Shown: positions 5,881-12,341 of the stretch, in pieces | Layout of the letters: every line of letters begins with the position of its first letter | How positions within the stretch are numbered: position 1 is the stretch's first letter | Assembly (NCBI GenBank): GCA_003024985.2 | Contig: PXIH01S0002495.1 | From: Euperipatoides rowelli | Lineage: Eukaryota; Onychophora; Udeonychophora; Euonychophora; Peripatopsidae | Reading direction: 5' to 3' (one strand) | DNA: 12,341 bases | Program-made: the position numbers and the translations under genes | Notes under the pieces: model-generated | The model's input: the letters and a program-made list of their open reading frames with translations, nothing else | Told to the model about the DNA's origin: nothing | The model's database searches: none

Positions 5881-6960
5881 CATAAATGGAGTCCCACAAG
5901 GCTCAATCTTGGGAGGTCTTGTGTTTATATTAACTACAAATAGCCTAGCTAATCAAAAATAAAATAAATACAAATTCATTGATAATATTACAATGGTAGG
6001 AATTAGAAATAAAGAATCATTGAATGAACAGCTTCAATTAATGGCTAATGAAATAAGTAAGGATTCACAAAAATGTGGTATGTTGATCAACTCTGAGAAA
6101 TCTCATTATATGCTACATGATTTTTCAAAGGCACTAATCAATAAAAATGTTTTTCTTTAAAATGAATGTCTTCAACCAGTTAATAATTGCAAAATATTGG
6201 GAATCTACATACAGGAAAACCTAAAATGGGATAAACATGCCAATTATATAGTTGGGAAATCAAATAAAAGATTTTTCAAATTGTATAATTTAAAACGTAT
6301 TAATCTTAATATAAATACACTTAGATTGATATGTGTTACATAAATAAGGCCATGCCTTGAGTACTGCTCGGAAGCTTGGTCGAGTTCTCTTACAGCAGAT
6401 CAAAATAAAGACATTGAAAATGTTCAAAAAAGCGATCTAAAAATTATATTAGGAACTGCATATATCTATGATAATGCACTTGAAATTCTTGATTTGCCCT
6501 CACTCAAAGATAGGAGATTAAGAGCACTTAAGAAATTTTTGAATTCATTTTTTACGAAACATAATTCATACTTACCAGCCTAAATGTGGTGCAGTCTCTG
6601 GTTATAAAACCAGAACATCAGATAAATATTTTAAAAACTTCATAAGAACAAAGAGATATGCTACTTCACCTGTGCCAACAATGCTAAAAATAATAAACAC
6701 ATTGATCTGAGTCTGTCATTTGACTTATACTGTGATAATTATATAGTTGCTAACTATTTATTTTATTTTATATATTTTTCCTTTACTATTATGTTAATAT
6801 ATTTTAATATAGTTAATTTTTATTTTATATTTTTAAATTAATGTTCAATGCAATTCATCCATTTAACAGATGTTAATAGTTTGTATATCCTAATTTGGGC
6901 TAAAAGGCTAGAAATTTTTATCACTGTAACTTATTGTATAATAATAAAGTATATGTAAGT
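5881..6960 (+). mobile_element. 5'-truncated CR1/L2-like non-LTR retrotransposon
   Basis: The copy begins in the middle of an RT gene (motif NGVPQGSIL at 5885) and ends with a 3'UTR. The UTR finishes in TTTGGGCTAAAAGGCT (about 6894-6909), TTATTGTATAATAATAAAG and a degenerate tail. A GGGC...GCC-like stem just before a short AATAA-type tail is characteristic of CR1/L2 3' ends. The left junction at 5880/5881 falls inside the zf-RVT codons of element B, and element B coding resumes on the right side by about 7140. It was therefore inserted into element B after that element was in place. No clear target duplication; CCAAAAT (left) and CCAAGACAT (right) are only weakly alike. Confidence 0.75.
5885..6710 (+). 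pseudogene. Reverse transcriptase, C-terminal part, CR1/L2-like
   Basis: Frame 2 from 5885 gives NGVPQGSILGGLVFIL, the RT motif before the active site. KFIDNITMVGI sits where Y.DD is expected, so the second catalytic Asp has become Asn. Then come CGMLINSEKSHYM, CKILGIYIQENLKWDKH, RPCLEYCSEAWSSSL, IENVQKSDLKIILG and LEILDLPSLKDRRLRALKKF, all in the order seen in CR1/L2 RTs. Stops occur at several points. After a one-base shift at 6579 the last 43 codons are open (SGYKTRTSDKYF, RTKRYATSPVPTML) and end in TGA at 6708-6710, the natural C-terminus. Truncated at the 5' side and inactive. Confidence 0.8.
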
Positions 6961-6985
6961 AATAAGTACCAAGACATGGAGCATA
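6711..6985 (+). other. 3'UTR of the CR1/L2-like element and junction
   Basis: AT-rich non-coding sequence after the RT stop. The last part (about 6888-6950) has the GGGCTAAAAGGC stem and an AATAATAAAGT tail; the exact end is unclear, somewhere in 6950-6990. Beyond it, minus-strand coding of element B begins again. Confidence 0.55.
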
Positions 6986-7149
6986 TGTTAGATTGCTATC
7001 TCTGCTTCAATTTCTTTGTCTCTTTTCTGATTTATGCAGACAAGATATATTTTCCTTTATCTACATTTATTATTTACTGCCTTCTGCTTTAGGACCAAAT
7101 AGACCTTGCACCAGTAATTAATTATTCTATCTTTAGAATCTTGATTAAA

Positions 7150-8771
7150 TTACAAGAACCTCTCCAATTGTTGTACGTCTTCAAAACTATTAATCAGAAA
7201 ATTGAATGTAGTTGTAAGCCCTAGTAAAACAAAATCAATGATTCCCATTCCTCCTCTGAATATTGGTGCAACAGTTCTTTCATAGGCTAGTAACTTAAAT
7301 TTACTATACATCCATTTCGTGATCAGCCTAGCCCAATCTTTTTTATCTTTTTGCATGAACTTGATGAAAGGAAGAAAAACATCCACCTCAAAATTAAAAA
7401 TTTATTGACTACTTCTTTTTTATTGTGCCAATTTATCCACTTTTTTTTGCTAAATCAACAGCTTTTGCTTTATTGGGTCCATAACACGTGTAAACAGATA
7501 TTTCTTATCTCCCTTGACTAAGCTATGAAAATCATTTTTTACACACTGACCTTTAATGATGTCGTATATATTATAGGGCTTCTCTAAGTTCATCTTAGTT
7601 CCAGTTACTAACTCAAATTCTTTGAGCTTCTTTTTCACTTTCCTGGTCTTGTCTTCCGATCTGAACATAAGAGAAATGTCATCAATATAATTGATCACCA
7701 TGACCCTGTCCACAATCCCCCGTATTCTTAAACCCTTAATTTGTGAGTTCAAGTTTCTAGGATTTCCTTCAGATATAGGCTATTCCAAATAAAAGAGAAC
7801 TAAGCTGAGAACCTTGTAACACACTATTCTCTAAACTAACAATTTTGGAGGTAAATTTGTTCATTCTTACTGCTATGTTTTAATACACACAATATTAATG
7901 ACAGTCTTTACTGTTATGTTCATCCCACAATGTTTAACAAGAATATTAGATAAATAGGCAGCACTTAAAGTCAAAAAAGCTTTATAAATGTCTAGCTTAA
8001 AAAGGCTGAGTCATTTGCCAGAATATTTTTCCAAAACTAAACTGATATAATGCAAGAACAGCACTTTCTGGATAAAATGGCCTTTTACACCAACCATTCC
8101 TGTTTCCAACATTTGAATCACCATTTTGTAAGCCTGTTCAAGCAAAGTCTGAACATAATTTTCATCTCATTATTCATTAAGGCTATTGGCCTTAAATCCC
8201 CTAGGTCATGCATAACTTTTTGAGACTTTACTATTGGGATAATAACAGCCTGATTGATTCATAATAAACCTTCCCTGTGAATTTGATGACACAAGTGCAC
8301 TTCATTAACAAAGTCTAGCAATAAAGTCCTTTGTATCCTTAGATTCTGATATAAGCCTCTGGACAGCCGTCCGGCCCTGGCAATGCCATTATTGAACATG
8401 AATTTATCACTTGATTTAATTCATCTTGAGAAAACTTAGCACCGATACCCCAGAGCTCATCTTCTTATTTGATTTTCAGAAAAGTACTTCTTCCCACTTT
8501 CTTCCAGCAGCGAGTCACCATGACCCCTCAAACTAATTCTTGGGGTTGCCAAATCACAGAGAAAACTTAGGTACATGGCCGTCATCTCCTTGTCTCCTTT
8601 TATGACCTCTTTCTGTTTTAATGCATGTATAGTATTCCTATTTTTTCTTGTTTTCAGTCTTCTAATGATCATAGATGAACTTCTCCTTCTTAAATTAATA
8701 TCCACTCTTTTTAACTTCATGCAAAGTTTCTTTCTTTGGATTAGTTCCAAATCCCTAATCTGCTCATCCAT
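7150..8771 (-). pseudogene. ORF2 linker and reverse transcriptase, element B
   Basis: Synthesises cDNA at the nicked target. A basic linker (8771-8457, MDEQIRDLELIQRKKL...) leads to FSQDELNQVINSC and LPGPDG (PGPD at 8380-8369), the RT finger motif. Further motifs follow in broken frames: DLGDLRPIALMNNEMKI (about 8205-8155), KLDIYKAF with the first catalytic Asp (7990-7992), VLQGSQLSSLLFGIAYI (about 7826-7776), and INYIDDISL, the Y.DD catalytic pair, at 7689-7678. After it comes TGTKMNLEKP. The thumb-side segment 7386-7150 has PIFRGGMGIIDFVLL, matching the L1/Tx1 'GGlGl.d' motif, and NYWCKVYLV follows just past 7150. Multiple stops make it inactive. Confidence 0.8.
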
Positions 8772-8925
8772 ACAGAAGATAAGCTTCCTCTTCTTCTATT
8801 TGATAATGGGATTATTAATAATAACTTCAAGTTTGGAAGCTTTAACTAAGATACTGTCATTTAAGGTTTTTTTCCTTACTCAGAACATACTTCACACACA
8901 TTTGATACATATCAGCTTTGGGGAT

Positions 8926-9739
8926 CTAACATTTCAAAAATGCATCAACGCCCCAATTATTAATTCTGAAAGCTAAGACTTCTATTTGATTTTTCATTAT
9001 CTCTTTCCACTCTATGTCATCTAAAACCGGAACAAGCTTCTTAAACTGGTAGGAAGGAGTTTCATTAATCAACATCAATGTACACTTAACCATAAAATGA
9101 TCTGAGTTTGGAACATGTTTCAAATGATATTCTATCTTTTGGAGTCCTTTAACATTAACTAAGATTCTATCAAGCCTATTCTGAATGTGTGCATCCATTC
9201 TAGTGACTAAGTCCTGTTTATTTACTTCTACGACATATGATTAAATCTGTTCTCCTTTAAAAACATATATTTTTCCCATGCCTCCAAAACCACATTCCAA
9301 TCGCCTCCTATTATGACATCACCATCAATTTTATATATTGCCAACTGCAATTTCTTGAAGAAGTACAAATTTTGCCTGTCGATGTTAGGAGCTTGTGTGT
9401 TGAAAATATTAATATCCAACCCGCATTCAATTTTAACATATACAAATGTGCATATTTATTATCTGAAAATGAATCTGATGTATAGGAAACAACTTTTTCA
9501 GACCACAATCATTAATCCTTGTCTTGATTTTAAATCTCTGGACTCAAAAATATAATATAAGTGTTGTAGCCTATACCATACAAATGTTTTTGACTTGCTA
9601 AGCTTAGTTTCCTGAACTAGTATAATGTCCGACTTTTGTCTGACAATATATTTGGCTTTAAGAATATAATTTGGATAATTATTTATCCCTCTGAGGTTTA
9701 CCGTAACTATAGACAGAGTAATGATAATAATTATTCAAT
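8926..9739 (-). pseudogene. ORF2 apurinic-type endonuclease domain, element B
   Basis: This domain nicks target DNA to prime reverse transcription. Catalytic landmarks appear in order: VNLRGIN with the Asn at 9698-9696; SDIILVQETKL with the Glu at 9611-9609; after a stop at 9499, WSEKVVSYTSDSFSD in another frame; FNTQAPN and DVIIGGDWNVV (9419-9228), with the Asp and Asn of the GGD.N motif; then NRLDRILVN and PNSDHFMVKC (9198-8926), with the terminal Asp-His pair. All main catalytic residues survive, but the frame is broken at least three times. No in-frame ATG remains upstream; a TGA near 9739 closes the frame, so the ORF2 start is lost or further upstream. Confidence 0.8.
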
Positions 9740-9807
9740 TTGTAATGGGGAAAAAGTATTACTAGTTACCACACCACCTTTCCACTCCATTTTCCTTTTT
9801 TACGAGG

Positions 9808-11115
9808 CTATCTATTCATGTCTGACTTATGCACGTCCACAACACTCTCCAAATAATTTGTTTTTCTCAGAACAGCGGCATTATTTTTTTGCTTTATGGA
9901 GAAGGATTGATAATCCATGCCTTCTTGTGCAATATCATTGTCTGGTCTCCCACATACAACATCACAAATACTAGGCTTTCTGTGCTGTTTTAGAAAAGAT
10001 GATGAGTAACTTTCTTGGTCATTTACCGGCAGCACATTGTCAGATTTCATTAACATTGTATTGTCCAAAGACTTTGGTAACTCAACACTTACAGCACCAT
10101 AATCCTTCTTGTGTGAATTAAGATTTTATTCATATCATGTTGCTCATTGTATGCAGATCTTTTTCCTACCCCGATGTCTTTCATCTCTTCGACTATTGGG
10201 GACTTAACCTCATCCGTCGACTCCTGGCCCCATAAATTTTCATCATAGCCAAAGTCATGTTCCAATTTAGCATCTTGTTCTTTTTGTCTAGCTTCCCTAG
10301 CATAGTTCAATCCTTCAGTAAACTCCACACACAAATGTGTTTTATCATCCATCACCTTACATTCTTTGCAATATTTAAATTAACATTCATGTCTAATGTG
10401 CCATAACCGATTACAATTCAGGCACATCGGTCTTCTATTTTAACTGTGATCAAACCTCTATACCCATCAATTTCAATAAAATGTGGTATTTTTTTTCTAA
10501 TTCAGTGTGGCCTTCTATAGTTCCCTCTATTTCATAAGTATTTGTATTTGCATAAACACCACTACACAACATCATTCTGCTTTTTTTAAACACACTAATA
10601 TTAAAATAATTAGCAACAAAGTCTCTTACCTTACAGTAATCCACATCAATGGGAATCCAATGGACCCTTGTTTTATGAGTTTGGTATTGCCAACCCCATT
10701 TCAGAAAAATAACAAATGCATTGCTTACTTTCGGCATCGATTTGAACACTAATCCAGAATGCTCCTTTGCTGCAAACTCTATGCCAAGATACCTATTGTT
10801 CTCAGGTTGATAAACCTCTGTGATTACATTCAGCTCAATTATTTTCTGCAGCTATTCAAAAATTTGAGTTTGGCTGACTGAAGCTTCCTCATCTGGACTG
10901 AATGTTGTAAACAATACTATCTTATCAGTCATTACCTTTTTCATTTTTTTTGCCCAATACCTTATAAACTTGGCCAGCTTATCGAATCGAATCTTAAAAG
11001 CTTCACTCCCAAAATCAATCACTACACCTCCAATTAATAAGTTTTTAACAAATTGCTCAACGGTTAAATCATTTTTCTACAGAAAACTCTGCAACAAGAC
11101 TGCATCAGTTGCCAT
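9808..11115 (-). pseudogene. Non-LTR ORF1 (RNA-binding, CCHC knuckle), element B
   Basis: ORF1 proteins bind the element RNA. From the ATG at 11115 (MATDAVLLQ) one frame runs to 10450 with stops only at codon 13 (11079-11077) and codon 88 (10854-10852). It includes FVIFLKWGWQYQTH and RVHWIPIDVDYCKVRDFVA. A shift then gives DGYRGLITVKIEDR, and another gives CLNCNRLWHIRHEC (10424-10383), an exact CCHC knuckle (C-x2-C-x4-H-x4-C). After one stop (10380) follows FKYCKECK and a charged, Glu/Lys-rich tail to 10089. A further shift continues to 9808. The whole is about 430 codons, a normal length for this group. A basic-strand-then-knuckle order fits Tx1-like ORF1. No longer functional. Confidence 0.75.
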
Positions 11116-11207
11116 CTTGCACGAGACTGATATTATTAAATTTATTTTATTATGTAAGTTTGCAATAATCATCTTTATTTCCCCACAGCAATTATTTATA
11201 GGATATA
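11116..11207 (-). other. Junction between element A and element B
   Basis: The 92 bp between the last readable codon of element A and the ORF1 ATG of element B must hold the junction and any 5'UTR of element B. It contains GCTGTGGGGAAATAAAG and AT-rich sequence, with no promoter motif I can defend. The exact breakpoint cannot be placed by eye. Confidence 0.45.
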
Positions 11208-12321
11208 TTAGACCATGTTAGTCATGACAAAGGTGTTCATCATGTTGAGTCTCATTAAATAGACATTTTTATTTTCCTTACCATTAATCATAGACAATGA
11301 ATAATGATATTTTATAATAGCACCTCGTTTTTTTGTGTCTTTCAGAAAGAAAGACTGATTGAAAGTGAGGCCTACCAGCTCAATCCACAAACTGTTGTCG
11401 CTTGGGCTTATACCAACAATTATTTTAATCCACACAGCATTTTCAGTTTTCAAAAACCATTCATTATTGTCCACTTTTATTAAAGTATTACATACTTTTA
11501 AAAACAACTTTTTCAAATCTTTAGACATTAATTTATAAAACTCATAGCCTATAGCATCAGGCCCTGGAGATTTTTTCCTATGAGCACTTTTGATTGCATC
11601 ATTCATTTCACTCAAGAAAAAATCATTTTTTAACACTCCCATATTTTAACCCTCTTATTTTTTTATTTTTACTTTTTCAAAACTTATATTTCTACCAATT
11701 TTCTGTTTCCTCAGAAACCTATACCAGTTTATTTTTACTTAATTTCTCTTTAATGTTCTCTACATATATCTCTTCCGCTTTTTCCACCAAATGAAATTTA
11801 TACATTACTACTACGCCAGCAATTTGCAAAACAAAAATATTTGAAGCCTTTTCCCTCTGTTTTAACTCTCTAATCATTACCCAATTTTGAACATTCATTG
11901 TCTCCTTATAATTTTTGGTGAATTTAAATCTCAAATTCTTTAATTTGATTTTACTAAGATATTCATATTTTACCGTTTTTTTTTTCCTGAAAAGTCATCA
12001 AATCACTACCACTTGAATTCACCAACACTTTAACTTGCCACTCTAGTTACTTTAACTCTAATATTTATTTTTTTACAATCAAGTTTCCCAGGCCTATTGC
12101 TCTTAGTCTTACATTCCTTTTGATCATTTGCCAATACCACATTACTGTCCTTCAGTTTTACAACCACATTACCATACAACTCATTCACCTCAATCTTCAT
12201 AACTTTTTCAGTAAACACCGGTATCATTCCTATACATGTATATCTCTTATCTTGATTACTTAGTCTCCACTTTACAATTAATCATTGAATGATCAGTATA
12301 AGGGACATACACAAAATACAT
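11208..12321 (-). pseudogene. ORF2 fragment of a second L1/Tx1-type retrotransposon (element A)
   Basis: Minus-strand reading starts with MYFVYVPYTDHSMINC (from 12321). Its DHS.I is the Asp-His end of an apurinic-type endonuclease. A poorly conserved stretch (12227-12030) and a linker follow (11934-11719, ending LVEKAEEIYVENIKEKL). The RT opens at 11642: EMNDAIKSAHRKKSPGPDAI (PGPD at 11567-11556), YEFYKLM, then ENAVWIKIIVGISPSDNSLW and NKNVYLMR, matching the L1/Tx1 RT before its first catalytic Asp. The frame ends at 11208, and ORF1 of element B starts only 93 bp later, so element A is cut off here. Its RT sequence differs clearly from that of element B (KSPGPDAI against ALPGPDGC), so it is a different family. 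The assignment of 12227-12030 is uncertain. Confidence 0.7.
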
Positions 12322-12341
12322 TTCATTATTTAACTCCACAC

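Larger units (their letters stand above)
5096..11200 (-). mobile_element. L1/Tx1-type non-LTR retrotransposon (element B), interrupted
   Basis: Read on the minus strand this is close to full length. It has a 5' leader of uncertain start (somewhere 11116-11207), ORF1 (11115 to about 9808), ORF2 with endonuclease (about 9739-8926), linker and RT (8771-7150), a zf-RVT region (5880 to about 5450), a 3'UTR, and a poly(A) tail seen as plus-strand poly-T (5096-5142). A CR1/L2-like element on the other strand (5881 to about 6960) splits ORF2. The combination of CCHC-type ORF1, APE-type endonuclease, an L1-like RT and a zf-RVT Cys motif points to the L1/Tx1 group. It is an old copy: every domain has stops or frameshifts. 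Confidence 0.8.

Noticed and set aside
8575-8976. 133-codon open frame on the plus strand with hydrophobic character
   Set aside because: It is antisense to the linker of element B ORF2; the apparent membrane-like segments come from reading Lys/Glu/Arg-rich codons on the opposite strand.
9636-9974. 112-codon open frame on the plus strand
   Set aside because: Antisense to the end of ORF1 and the start of the endonuclease of element B, where the minus-strand motifs are clear.
10540-10560. A second hexamer tail (TATTTGTATTTGC) inside ORF1 of element B
   Set aside because: It lies within an open stretch of ORF1 coding for an Asn-Thr run, and no breakpoint or tail-like context surrounds it.
1-12341. 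CRISPR array, bacterial operon, riboswitch or phage genes
   Set aside because: No short direct repeats with regular unique spacers, no Shine-Dalgarno-led gene series, and the elements present are eukaryotic.

Overview
This window looks like a piece of an AT-rich animal genome (probably an invertebrate, but the species cannot be named from it) made up of decayed transposable elements. I recognise no host protein gene, rRNA or functional tRNA. Eukaryotic origin is shown by tRNA-derived (A box/B box) repeats, piggyBac ends at TTAA sites, and non-LTR retrotransposons with apurinic-type endonuclease, reverse transcriptase (RT) and zf-RVT domains. All coding regions carry stops and frameshifts, so every protein feature is called a pseudogene. 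A single N at 2704 suggests a draft assembly.

Layout, left to right. (1) 1-1042: the 3' half of a piggyBac element (+), with the end of its transposase and an intact 3' terminus next to TTAA. (2) About 1198-2442: four short repeat units, all oriented on the - strand and beginning with the same head (TAAAAAAGGATGTTTCTGTC-like). Their heads lie 276, 307 and 293 bp apart. Three look tRNA-derived (SINE-like); the fourth carries a large inverted repeat with six copies of the octamer ATTTGCAT/ATGCAAAT. (3) 2450-3835: mostly featureless AT-rich DNA, with a possible retroelement 3' tail near 2640-2935. (4) About 3836-4216: a possible remnant of a Tc1/mariner-type transposon, cut by the next insertion. 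(5) 4217-5024: the 5' half of a second piggyBac copy (+), of the same family as the first, with its TTAA, terminal repeat, palindromic subterminal motifs and the transposase N-terminus. (6) 5022-5095: a short retroelement-tail-like segment with a hexamer microsatellite.

(7) 5096-about 11200: one long L1/Tx1-type non-LTR retrotransposon on the - strand, in order 5'-ORF1 (CCHC knuckle), endonuclease, RT, zf-RVT, 3'UTR, poly(A)-3'. (8) 5881-about 6960: a 5'-truncated CR1/L2-like retrotransposon on the + strand that splits the Tx1-type element between its RT and zf-RVT regions. (9) 11208-12341: part of a second, different L1/Tx1-type ORF2 on the - strand (end of endonuclease, linker, start of RT), cut off where the first element begins.

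These parts do not work together as a pathway; the organisation is nested insertion. The CR1/L2 copy is younger than the Tx1-type copy it splits. The second piggyBac copy appears to have landed in the mariner-like remnant. The least ordinary features are the short tandem SINE-like array with a shared head, the octamer-rich inverted repeat attached to the same head, and the perfect palindromes just inside both piggyBac ends.
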